The translations under genes and the position numbers were made by a program. A stretch of DNA of 64,000 bases, taken from Rhizophagus clarus (taxonomy: Eukaryota > Glomeromycota > Glomeromycetes > Glomerales > Glomeraceae). The notes beneath the pieces were generated by a model. That model did not search any database. It saw only the letters and a list, made by a program, of their open reading frames with translations, and was not told the DNA's origin. The stretch covers positions 744,001 to 808,000 of the forward strand of contig BLAL01000338.1 in the NCBI GenBank assembly GCA_015698045.1. Direction: 5' to 3'. Shown here one piece after another: positions 34,681 through 45,281 of this stretch (position 1 is the first letter of the stretch; each line of letters opens with the position of its first letter).

Positions 34681-35144
34681 TTATTGTCTAAATTGAGTAA
34701 ATTGATTACCCATAATATTTGAATAGGAATTAAAATAAGTACTATCTTGTTGAGAAGAAGTGTGTATGACGATAATTTTAAAACCTGAAATATCAAAACT
34801 AAAGATCTCAGAATGAGGAGACTCAGGAGAGTTGACAGTGATCATATTAGAGGTATTTTCAATCTACTGCGGCAGGTGCTGCGGCATATACTGTATGATG
34901 AGGTGGTTGGAGGAAAATACGATTGCGAAGTTGGAATATTAGAAGTGAGTTGTTGATTGAAGTGATTGATATTTGTGTGAGGTGAAAAGACAATATTATC
35001 GTTCATCGTGGAAAGGTCAACATTGACAAGATTGTAATTTATATCTGAAGAATTATTATGTCCAGGTTGATTAACAATAGTGGTTGATTGTTGTAAGTTA
35101 TTGGTTTCGGTATAATAGTTATTTTGTGAAGGATTATTATCCAT
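34681..35144 (-). pseudogene. N/Q/S-rich family, copy with frameshift and stop
   Basis: ATG at 35144: MDNNPSQNNYYTETNNLQQS, PHTNINHFNQQLTSN.., then near 34895 a short deletion shifts the frame. The rest reads, after a TAG (TCG in the 51.4-kb copy), SFDISGFKIIVI and IMGNQFTQF to TAA at 34681. Both lesions are clear by comparison with the intact copies. The 5' TATA block (35212-35223) is preserved. Confidence 0.8.
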
Positions 35145-35211
35145 GGCTAAATTTATATCTGAACAAACTGAATACCGAAGTGGATTTTTTTTTTTTAACA
35201 GTGAAAAATTT

Positions 35212-35223
35212 CGCTCTTTTATA
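35212..35223 (-). promoter_or_regulatory. TATA box of the 34.7-kb copy
   Basis: Minus-strand TATAAAAGAGCG, then AAATTTTTC, ~70-80 bp before the ATG; conserved with the other copies. Confidence 0.55.
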
Positions 35224-36176
35224 TTCATCAACTCATACGAATTCTGTTGTGAATAAAGCATATTCACAAACAAAATTTTTTACGTAATAAATATCACAAT
35301 AGATTATTATTCTCTCGTACGTCGGAATAATAAGTCACATCCTATTAATTAGGAAAATATACGTTTTTTTTATCAATTCATTTAACTTTAAAGTTTTTAT
35401 ATTTACAGTACACTAAAACAATAACTTTATAATCGTAGGAACTTTAATAAAAAAAATAATAAACAATACTTTTATGATTGGTTGTATATTTAGTCAAAAT
35501 AATCGGCACGGCGTGTATTACCGTGAAATTTAATTTGAATTGTGTTATAATACTGTGATTTTATAAAAAAAAAAAGTACGATGTTTTGTTATCAGTTATA
35601 AATAGTGTGCGATGAATAGCTTTATTTAGTATAAATAAAAATTTGATTGAATAGTTGATTTTCCCACATCTATACGATATCTATATATTTTCAAAATTTT
35701 TAGTAAGCAATATCATCTTAAATCATTAATAATTATAAATTTTTGATCCAACATTCGTATTACCCGAAGATGGTAAAAAAGAATAAAGCGCAGTAAGATT
35801 AGCAAGATTATACGATCTTTTTTTCTTACTCCAACCACTCAAGCTGTTTTGTTATTTTTTCCGAGTCTAATTCTTATGAATTCCCTTAATTCATCTTAAA
35901 TAGGGTATACAAAACTTTTTTGTTGCGGCCGTGTATTTACAACGTGAGAGTTACGAACTAATCATAAGTAAATTGCAATATTTTACGAGTTTCTTCATTA
36001 TATATATTATATTCATTAATTTATTTAAAGATCTTGGAAATGCATTTGAATAATAGTAATGATAATTTATTTTGTCAAAAAACTTAAACTTATGTATATA
36101 ATACAGTAGTACATTATTACTATTTTTTTAAGTATATGATAAAATTGGGGTACACGAACAAATAAGTCCGTGCATA
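35224..36176. other. No gene seen
   Basis: A/T-rich spacer. Confidence 0.35.
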
Positions 36177-36421
36177 TTAAATTATTTTCTCTGGTTTGTA
36201 ATCATGTTCATTGTCTACCACTCCGTTACAATTGTAGCACGAATAAATATTTTGTTTGTTGATGCGTTCATTGATAATATTATTACATGATGTCCGGATC
36301 ATTTCCTCTGACTCGGAAAACATATACAATCCTCATAAATTTTTATAAATTTTATCCGTTCATGAACATGAGTTATCCATTGATGAACCTTATCAGTGCG
36401 TCTTTCAAGCATAACCATCAT
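36177..36421 (-). pseudogene. Two-part coding relic with AT insertion
   Basis: Minus strand: MMVMLERRTDKVHQWITHVH, ERIKFIKIYEDC, then with a +2 shift MFSESEEMIRTSCNNIINER, INKQNIYSCYNCNGVVDNEH and a TAA at 36177. The shift lies in TGTATATGT, where one extra AT would explain it. A CxxC pair suggests a small zinc site. Family not recognised. Confidence 0.45.
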
Positions 36422-36727
36422 TCTATATCAGATATATAAATAAACATAAACAAATTTTTACAAATTTCATGAATTCGAACGTAGTAAAAACCAACTAACA
36501 TAATAAACACGTATTTGTTCATCAATACCGAATATGTTGATTCTAAGATTACCTAGAATTCTATGAATTCTAAGATTTTTTTTTTGCGTGTATATAGATC
36601 TTTGAAAGGTTTTAGGATATCTGTTCCTAAAATGAGTAACTCGTTATTACCATCCTTTCATATATGATGACGTCTCACAATTCGGAAATATCTACAAACA
36701 ATAAGAGGCGATTAGTATTCATCCTGA
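36422..36727. other. No gene seen
   Basis: A/T-rich spacer; a stub IHPEVEELLNRE in another frame begins at ~36719 and may belong to the next entry. Confidence 0.3.
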
Positions 36728-37057
36728 AGTGGAAGAACTGTTGAATCGAGAGGTAACCAATTACACAAAGAAAAGGATCGTCAACGACTGAAAACAACTG
36801 CAAATATGACCCCAGGTGGGATTCATACTCTTAACAGGTTAGTTTTATTTAAACAGTCTTTTTCTGAACGAGAAAAAGAGATGACTGATCGTGAAAATCT
36901 CATGCACCAAACAAGAAGAATATATGAAGAAATCGGAACAAGTAAAATTAGAATTCAAAAAACAATAGCCAATCAGATTAAAATGAAAAACGATGCTTAT
37001 ATTAGTGCTGAATCCCAATGTTTAAAATTTCTTTTTGGTAAGCTTTATTTAACTTAA
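36728..37057 (+). pseudogene. Coiled-coil coding fragment
   Basis: Open frame reading KEKDRQRLKTTANMTPGGIH, TLNRLVLFKQSFSEREKEMT, then a charged helix (RRIYEEIGTSKIRIQKTI) ending SQCLKFLFG at a GTAAGC donor (37040). The upstream stub IHPEVEELLNRE is one base out of frame. A possible continuation starts at an acceptor near 37107. No start codon upstream, so this is a partial or decayed gene. Confidence 0.4.
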
Positions 37058-37893
37058 TTTAAAAATAAATATAATTTAAACCTTTATTTCTTGTTTAATT
37101 TAATTAGAATCGGTTTTCCTGTACATAACTGTATTATTATGCAGACACCACGATCACGTTGATCATCAATAAAATGATTTATTAAAATGATAAATGATAA
37201 CTACTTATGTATAATGAGATATTTAGTCAATATTGAATATCAGAGTACGTTAAAAAAAACATGACCCTATTTGGTTGTATAATAAAATAGTTTTAGATTT
37301 TCTAATTGGGAGGTTGTATATATTAATAGTTGTTGTCGATGTCGATGTCGATGATATTTAATATATTTAACTCAACAAATAATATCATTTAATCATATTT
37401 TTACCACTAAAAATACAATAAGGTAAAAGTAATTTCTTCACAAAATTTTCGAAACAATTACTTTTACACAATCCGTTTTAATAATTTTTCGCCTAAAAGT
37501 AAAATAGAAATAGGAAAAACTTAAACGAGTTTTGAATGGAAAAGGTAAAGATAAATAACAAATATGTATACTATGTGTGAATTGACGTATAAATGAAACA
37601 ATATAAATGAATAAATCTTGATTATTATTGATATATTTTTACATGTTATTTTTTTTTTTTTAAAAAAATATACCAATGAATATTATGAAATTCTTAATAA
37701 TTTCGAAAGTGAGTGAGATTTGGAAATTCGAGTGTTATCATCATATAAAGATTTTGACATTTTTAAATTAAATTTACGATTTACGAACGGAATTAGAATT
37801 AACGATTTCGAATTATTTGGATTAAATGTAAACGAAGGTGATAAAATATTTTGATTAAATATTATTAATAAGCGAATGTAATTGGAATAATCC
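37058..37893. other. No gene seen
   Basis: A/T-rich; a short GTCGAT repeat at 37332-37352. The minus-strand open frame 37683-37913 has no clear coding character. Confidence 0.3.
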
Positions 37894-38166
37894 TTAAGGG
37901 AAAGTATATCCATTAAAAAATTGATTTGTTAATAGGTCGTTTGTATTTTGTATTTGTGTTAATCGTCTAATATAATTCAACATAAATGTATTATGTCTTC
38001 TTAATCGTCGTTGATTTCGGCGTCTACGAATAGTATAATTAGCGTAGGACGATAAATTGTTAATTGTGTAATATGTTGTATCCGAAAAGTCGCATGGAAC
38101 GTTTGAAGGAGCAGCTTCCACTTGAGTTGCATTTGTTTGATTTGCTGGTGATTGTTCATGATCCAT
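37894..38166 (-). CDS. Small basic hypothetical protein (90 residues)
   Basis: ATG at 38166, TAA at 37894. N-terminus polar (MDHEQSPANQTNATQVEAAP), middle basic helix (IRRRRNQRRLRRHNTFMLNY), C-terminus NQFFNGYTFP. No signal peptide or membrane segment. The Arg-rich helix would suit nucleic-acid binding or nuclear import; that is inference. Unrecognised family. Confidence 0.5.
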   Translation of the reverse strand: MDHEQSPANQTNATQVEAAPSNVPCDFSDTTYYTINNLSSYANYTIRRRRNQRRLRRHNTFMLNYIRRLTQIQNTNDLLTNQFFNGYTFP

Positions 38167-39165
38167 CGTAAAAATTTTATATGATTTTAGAAGTGACCTC
38201 TTAGAATAATTTATTTTACTTTAAAAGAGAACTTAATTTTGGAACTCTAATAGTGTTCTAAAAAAAAAAAAATGAAAAGTATTCGTATTTATATGCGTTT
38301 TTACCGATATGTTTGACAAATCCTATAATTTAACTTAATCTTAAAGATTAAAAAAAAAAAACATTACGCACAAGCCGCATAAGCCAAGAAACAAAACACA
38401 AATTTTGTATACAACCAACACATGCATGCAAGTATCGCCACTTTTACTTCTAGAAATCCTATCCGGATAATGATTTTGCCCGGTTATCCGGATCTACAAC
38501 TTTAAAACGTATATATTATGAAAAATTTTGAGTCACACTATGAGCATCTGCATGTTGTTTAACTTTAATGACATAAATGACTTTTTTTTCATTTAAAGAA
38601 ACAAAGATTAAAGAAACAAAGAACTCATTTACAAAAGAAAAAAAGGAAATAACTTAACAAAAATGTAGTTCATTTTTCTTATCAATTATTATTTTAAATA
38701 ATTTTGTGTAACTGTAATTAATTATAAATATTATTTCCAAATATGTCGAAAACACTGATTAACATACTATGTGATATCTCAAGTTGATAACTGATTCGGG
38801 CTTCGGTTTACCTGGTTTTAACTGGCTGTAAAAGAGGTAGTGGGTTAATTATTTGAATGTTTCTAAAAATAGTTGGATATTTTTAGATAGTTCTTTATAT
38901 AATTACTCCACCGTCGAAGTAGATTAGTTCACTTCTATTAGTTAGTTTCATTTTTTATTTTCATGTATCAATTATGATGTGTTAATAACCTATGTGTTCC
39001 TCTTCTAATATCTGTTTAATAGAAATAAAAATAAAAAAAAAAGTTGATAATTGATTAAAACTTAATTCTAGCCAGCATTAAATTTAATTCCGGCCAGAAT
39101 TAAGTTTAGGCCGATTAAAAATTTGAAGATATCACATACTTACAGTATGTTGATCAGTGATAATA
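38167..39165. other. Intergenic; ATCCGGATAA motifs
   Basis: Around 38455-38500 lie 'CCTATCCGGATAATG..GTTATCCGGATC' motifs as in the candidate element 17406-18162. The stretch 38880-39040 ends in 'AATAGAAATAAAAATAAAA', reminiscent of a retroposon tail but not diagnosable. Confidence 0.35.
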
Positions 39166-40095
39166 TCTATCCCAAGTAGAGCTCCAAATACCCTGGATGC
39201 ATCTAAGACAGTATCTTGGATGTATCCAAGATAGTTGTCCATAAATCAAAAGTTACTACCCGTGATGCATCCAGGGTAGTTGGTCAATAATCCAGGGTAC
39301 GTGGTCCATAGGGCCAAGATTATCATAACGCGGGCCGAGATGTTATTATCTGTGTATATTTCAAGTACCGCTAAATAATTTCGCCGGATTTTCCAGTAAA
39401 TTTCTAATATATCCGGAAAATTTTTATAATTTCGGACATTGAACAGCAAATTCCATACTTGTTTTTAAAAAAATGATTTATCAATAAAAATGTTTAAAAA
39501 TAATTATCAGTTATCAATAAAATGGTTTTATCAATAGACAATAGAATGGTTTATCAATAGAAATGGTTTTAGCCAAAAAAAATGTTTATCAATAAAATGT
39601 TAAACGTAATTGTAATCAATTATAGCTTGCCGAAAATTTTCCGTTTACGTTGTGACGTTATGTATATGTTACAAAATAAACAAAAATGCATAAGCCATAA
39701 TGTGCCACAACACATGCAGTAGAATATTTAGTACCCCAGTAACACCATCAAAATTTTACGCTCACGTGACATTATGACCTGCATTACGGCGTTAAGTGTG
39801 GCGGTAAGAAATTAAACGGTGATAAATAAGGTGAGGCAAAATAAATTTTCACACACCAAAAAAATGCAAACAGTGATGGTATGAATATTTTTCACAGGCA
39901 CGTGAACGTGAAATATCTTTCACGACCACGTGATGTCCAAAGTGTTACTCTGGATGAATCCAGGATAGTACCTAGGATTATTGACCAACTACCCTGGAGG
40001 CATCCTTGGGTGTATCAAGCATAAACCCAAAATTACCCGGGATGCATTCAGGGTAGTTGGTCAATAATCTAGGGTAACTACCGGGGGCGCCGTTT
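39166..40095. repeat. Inverted/direct repeats 'CCAGGGTAGTTGGTCAATAA'
   Basis: The unit GATGCATCCAGGGTAGTTGG + TCAATAATCCAGGGTA occurs at ~39260-39300 (+), inverted at ~39965-40005, and again (+) at ~40040-40080, with further 'TGGATGCATC/GTATCCAAGA' motifs at 39190-39240. Possibly the two ends of one transposon, but no clean boundary was found. Confidence 0.6.
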
Positions 40096-40387
40096 ATTTT
40101 ATTTACCATCTGCTGCATGTGTTACCACATGGCACCACAAATTCTTATCGGTAAAAAAAAAAAAGTTTTTTCTCGTGATCGAAAGAACAGTAACCATGAA
40201 AGGTTACTGTATTGGATAAAATTACTAAAAGCTAAAAAGCCTTTTTACAATACTACAATAGTAGGGACAACTAAATAATGGATTTTATTTTTACTAACAT
40301 TTTGTTTTGTTACAAAAAAAAGATATATTGAAAGAGCCCAATATCATGAGTAGTACAAATATTATCTCGGTTAACTTTAAAGTTAGA

Positions 40388-40447
40388 GAAAGATTATTAT
40401 TGACTTTTCGTACATAATTATGCACAAAAAGTCAATAATAACCCTTC
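40388..40447. repeat. ~60-bp palindrome without spacer
   Basis: Centre AATT at 40416-40419. Arms GTTATTATTGACTTTTYGTR.. pair over ~28 bp with few mismatches. Able to form a cruciform or a long RNA hairpin. Confidence 0.8.
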
Positions 40448-40870
40448 CTTTTTATTAATATTCACATATATGATTAGAAATTAGCTAACAGCCAACAAAA
40501 GAACTGAATCTTATCCTAGTGTTTGCATTACATCCTTCATGATCGTGGCAGTAGTGAATATAAATTACTTGAAATCGGAATTGGTTCTCGTATTTATTTT
40601 TAGAATGGAGTAGTACAGTTTATATCATAAAATCATGTTTTTTTGGTAGGAAAAATTAAGAAACTTTTATAGAACATTTGTAAAAGGTTACTATAATAAA
40701 TATTAAAAAGGAAAAATAGTTGTTGTATTTTATTATTATGATCACATGAGTGTATACATAGAAAATACAGTATATTGTCCTTCACTTCGCCTCGAACAAT
40801 AAACATTATTAAACGTATGATGGGTCAATTATTTATCATTTTATGAGAAACTAATAACAATTAATTTTCC
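40448..40870. other. No gene seen
   Basis: A/T-rich spacer. Confidence 0.35.
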
Positions 40871-41731
40871 TTAAGTTAGACTATAATTCTTAATTAATTT
40901 TTCTCTGTCTTCTTTTGATAACTTATTCGCTATTCTATCACTAGCACTACAAAACCATAATGCAACAATTTTTTTATCATCATCCATTTCTAATAAAACA
41001 TCATCACCTTTAATCTCAATTTTCTGTAATGTTGTAGTAGATGAAGTAATTTCCAATAAAACATTATCTTTCATCTCAATTTTCTGTCTTGTGAACAAAA
41101 TAGTATCAGTAAAGTAAACTCTCAATTCATCATGATCTTTACAATAAATAGAATAAAGGTTAAGAGGTGGTTTATTATCTATTATCTCTCGACTATCAAA
41201 CAAGTGACAACATAATAAATTTGATGCTTCAAATATATCAATTGAAATTATCTTGTTAAGAACGTAAGAAATGATGAAATCATCAACTTGTACACAATGA
41301 TCTATAAAAATATCAGATGCCTTTGTAAAATTGATGGTTAATATATCACCATTTTCACAATATCTGTAATTTGTATCAGTCCATAAACTATGAAATGATG
41401 TTTCACTTTGAATTGAAATTGTACTATTTTAAAAGCATCAAATAATGTTAAAAAACAAACTTACCAGAATAAACCATCATCTGCTGCGTTAGTTGATTTT
41501 GACGGCTCAACATTTTGTTTTTTCAATTTTGTTGTTTTCTTAAAATGATTGTAATAAACATATATAATATTTGTGTGCAAAACGAATAATAAATAAATGG
41601 AAAGGAATAATCATAAAACATGTAAAACACATCATTACTTCTGATATAAGTTGTTCGGGAATTGGATAACCACGAGAAAGCCGTTTACCGGATAATTTCT
41701 TCTGGTTACATGAAGAAACTACCTCACCCAT
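40871..41731 (-). CDS. Three-exon hypothetical gene, possible frameshift
   Basis: Minus strand: exon 1 41731-41639 (MGEVVSSCNQKKLSGKRLSR..EQLISE), exon 2 41537-41465, exon 3 41423-40871 with stop TAA. Introns of 101 and 41 nt have GTAATG../GTAAGT.. donors and AAG/TAG acceptors. Exon 3 is open for 184 codons and lacks an ATG, so it must be spliced. Exon 2 fits (NVEPSKSTNAADDGLFC..) only if one A is added to the A5 run at ~41519-41523; otherwise the frame breaks. Exon 3 contains an internal near-repeat (RQKIEMKDNVLLEI / LQKIEIKGDDVLLEM) and ends IVALWFCSASDRIANKLSKE. The last part faintly recalls the end of Dcp1/EVH1 domains, not enough to assign. About 240 residues. Either a recent pseudogene or a homopolymer sequence error. 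Confidence 0.55.
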
Positions 41732-43011
41732 TTCTCGTAAGAGTATTTGAATTTTTTTTTTTTTTGGTAATTTTATGTTGGTATCAGAACTTGATATTTA
41801 GATTTTAAAGAAAGATGAGTTTTTTTATTTTCCAAAACAGAAGCAAGTTAAAAAAAAAAATATATTCTGTTATACTGTATATAAAATTATGACGTTAGTC
41901 ATTTTTTGTCCAAGTTTGTCATTATTATTAAATTAATCAGCGCCAACATTATTAAAAGATGTTAAAAAATCTCATAACATTTAAGACGACTAGGCCCTAA
42001 ACAGGTTCTTGGTACAATATTTCTATAAATAAACTGTGATCTGATCTTAATAGGATCGGGACCCAATTCCGGTTATAGATTAGGAATTTTACAATTTTAC
42101 GGATTTATTATATAAGTCGGAAATGCTACTAATGTGATATATTTTTCAAATAATCTAGAAACTATGATAGCCACAAACATGACCAACTGCATGTGATACT
42201 AGCTGCTCTGCAAACATCATGCAAAGAAAGAAACAGACCCTGAGGCCCATCCGTAAAGTTCGTCTACACTATGTATCGAATATGTACAAATGACATTCTT
42301 CCGTTTTGAATGTATTTATACAAACCTATTTGACAGACTTATCGTCGAAAGATAGAGGGAAATGGAGCATCAGGTAATGTTTGCCCCTTTATAATTAAAG
42401 CATAATAAGATGTCCCGATATTTTAGATTTCACAGCTATTCATTCAGTAGACTATAAATTTGGCCTGAATTAACATAAAGATTTCCATCCAAATCACATG
42501 ACATCTTAATGCAAAGACAAAAATTTCCATTGAAAAATGATTATTATTTATTAATATTGAGGAGTGACTTTTATAGAGAGTTAGATTTTTTAGCTACCCG
42601 AAGTTTGCAAAGTGCTGGTAAGATTGGATTTTTGGTTTGCATGATGATTTACTGATAATTTACATTTAACGATAATTTGATGTAGGGATTTGGGCTGACT
42701 GTATAACCATTATGTACGTATTCTTTGTTTCGATTATAAGAGTATTTCTGAGTTAGTACTGCGGTGGTTGAATCAAATTATTTACAATGTATCACTCGAT
42801 TATGACTAATAGACTAATGAAAAATAGTAACACAATTCTCCTTTTTTTCGATCGTTCTAATTGTGAAAAATGAACTTTTATGACAGTATTTTTAGACTAG
42901 TATTTTAAATTTTTTGTGATTAATTTATTTCCCATCTATTACTATTCATTTAAAAGCCAAATTGGTGATTTTAATTTTTTATAATATCTAACATAACGAG
43001 AAGCCGAAAAT
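41732..43011. other. No gene seen
   Basis: A/T-rich; no supported frame or repeat. Confidence 0.35.
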
Positions 43012-44138
43012 ATGTTTGTCATTTTAAACTGTTTAATTATGGGTAATATCCTTCATGAAATTTTTAAAATCGAAATTAAAAAAGAAGAAACCGTTAAGGG
43101 GCTCAAAGAAATTATCATGGAGAAGCAGAATTTTGACGATCTTTCATTCAAACTGTGGAAAGTTGATATTCCTTTCCGCAAGTATAATGAGAAGTTAATC
43201 AAACTTGTTACCGACTATATTAATATAAAGGAAGATCTTAAAGGCTTGGAAATGAAAGATACTAATGATATCAATATCTTTCAGTTCTTTCTCAATAATG
43301 ATGAAGAGTGTATACATATTCTCATCGAATCACGTATCAGCTTCAAAATTTGCGCTGAAAAAATGGAACTTCTTCATAATAATATTATTATTAATAGCAA
43401 TTCTATGACGGGTTTGATCAAATTTACGACTAAAGGATTTAAAATTGTAGTGGAGGAGCTAAAATTAGATCGTTTAAAGAATTCATTCAACAAACAAAAT
43501 CTGAGCAACACAAAAATTCTTCTAAAGAAAACTTAAAGGTCAGTAAAGAACTGATTTTGTCACACCTGATCAACTATCTTATGAACTTATTTACTTTTAG
43601 ATATATATTCATAAATCGAAAATTACGTTAGACTGGACTTCATTTCTCTTTAGGGTGCTTCGTGAAAGAAAAACCAACAGAGGTTTGAGGAAACTCTGCA
43701 AAGACTTAGATGATATAAGAGGTATGTGATAATTGACGATAAATTCAAAATATAACTGTGCCTAATTAATATCTAACAGTTCTAGAAGCTAAAACAGTTC
43801 CAGAAGTTGGTGATCGCAAAGTTCAACATATACCTGATAGTGGTATGGATGCTGCTTCTGTTTTTTTTGCGGAAGAATATGCTAAAGTAATTCCAATAAT
43901 CTTCGCATTTCTGGGAATGGTGGACGGAGAAGCTTACATCGTTGCTGTATTAAATCCGGAAAAAAAATCAGATGTTTATGTCAGGAAAGTGCCAGTCAAA
44001 TTCAAGAGTTTTCCAGTAATGATTGGTTACAGGGCTTTTGAGCCACTATCACTAGGAATAGGTATTGGCGACCCTGTTATCAGTAGTACAGCTACATTAG
44101 GAGCTTTTTTTGAAGCAAAAACAGCAATTAAACCTTAA
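43012..44138 (+). CDS. Crinkler-type (CRN) protein, frame problem in exon 1
   Basis: N-terminus (FVILNCLIMGNILHEIFKIE, KEETVKGLKEII, then LWKVDIPF at residues ~48-55) matches the ubiquitin-like header of Crinkler proteins, known in oomycetes and arbuscular mycorrhizal fungi as host-nucleus effectors or ancient intracellular proteins. Downstream exons splice well: ..SKENLK to donor 43539; 43601-43721 (KSKITLDWTSFLFRVLRERK..); 43780-44138 (AEEYAKVIPIIFAFLGMVDG, VPVKFKSFPVMIGYR.., GIGIGDPVISSTATLGAFF, stop TAA). The last block looks like the opening strands of a trypsin-like fold as found in some fungal CRNs, but catalytic residues are absent, so it is truncated. The frame must change between ~43443 and 43534: either an unseen intron or a frameshift. 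AATAAA follows the stop. Confidence 0.65.
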
Positions 44139-44331
44139 TTTTTTATTAAATAAATTATTTAAAAATTAAAGAAAGGTATAAGAATTTCTGTTAAATAAAT
44201 TTGAAAATCACATAAGAAATTCGAATATCCATTTGAGATTGTCAAATTCGAATTTATATTCCAAAAATTTTCGAGTATTTGAATTTCATTATGACCTTTA
44301 AATGGAAGCTCTACTTCTGGTTCACATACAT
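44139..44331. other. CRN 3' flank
   Basis: Contains an AATAAA-type signal just after the stop at 44138. A minus-strand frame (KYVCEPEVELPFKGHNEIQI) at 44240-44353 might be coding residue, not supported further. Confidence 0.3.
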
Positions 44332-44603
44332 ACTTGATACGCCTTGATGCCAATCACTAACACAAGGACTACAACTGTATCTAAGGAAAGCTTAGTTACA
44401 TCTGGAATTGCATCTGTTTTTAACGCATGAAATGTATAATATTCTCAATATTCTCCGATATGTTTTTGGCCTGTTGAATAAATTTAATTACAGTTTTCAT
44501 CAATTTGGGCCGATTAAACTCTAATAACATCCTTATATCCGGTAGTGATATGCTTTTTTGATATGTTGCTACTGTACCAATTACTGTATCCTGAGAATCT
44601 TGT
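44332..44603 (-). pseudogene. Unrecognised coding relic
   Basis: Minus strand: QDSQDTVIGTVATYQKSISL, PDIRMLLEFNRPKLMKTVIK, FIQQAKNISENIENII, then a frame change near 44430 to HALKTDAIPDVTKLSLDTVV and a hydrophobic end VLVLVIGIKAYQ (a possible membrane segment), TGA at 44332. Helix-rich, one shift. No family assigned. Confidence 0.45.
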
Positions 44604-45281
44604 AGTTAACAATAGTGATAGAAACAAATATGAAACGTGGGAGAGTAAAGAAATGACTTGATACCAGAACTTGCATTAAATGGCCTAGGATCTGCGTATT
44701 CCCTCCCTCTTTAATATTTTATTTGTTACCTCTGCTTCTTTTACTGAAAGATTAATAAAGTTTTGAAAAATAAATCATTTTTTATGTCTTTTTGCCAGTT
44801 TTTTTCATATATAAATGTGTACGTCTTTGAACATTAAACTTTGTGGAATATAGTATCAGTAAAATATAATGATGCATAAAAAAATATATATACAAATAAA
44901 TCAATACGAAAAAGCTAATGTTATAAGATATATAATAATGAGTATAATAATATTTAAAAAAAAATGTTTCTTACGCTTCTTTTCTAAAATTTTAATCAAT
45001 GCCTTCTTTTTCATTTATAAAAAAATTTTATCAATATCTTATTTATCCTTCTCGTAATCTTTACTGCATTTGTGGTCTGTTATAATATCTGAATTTATTA
45101 TTTTTATATTATCACTAATATAAAGCCTTTCTTTTTTAATCACTGGCTATTACATCATACATTAGATACAATATATCTTCAGTCATTGGCTTGTTAACTA
45201 GTGTAACGTTAAGTCAAAAAATGAGATTATCAACAGATTTTTCGTATTAAAATTTTCCATACTGTATTCCTACAATCATGA
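44604..45281. other. No gene seen
   Basis: A/T-rich upstream region of the next gene. Confidence 0.35.

Noticed and set aside
38880..39040. SINE/LINE 3' end
   Set aside because: Only an A-rich tail and no reverse-transcriptase sequence, promoter boxes or target duplication; the same applies to 52900-53110.
40871..41423. Assignment of the hypothetical gene as Dcp1/EVH1
   Set aside because: Only the last ~20 residues are faintly similar; the family's other hallmarks are not visible.
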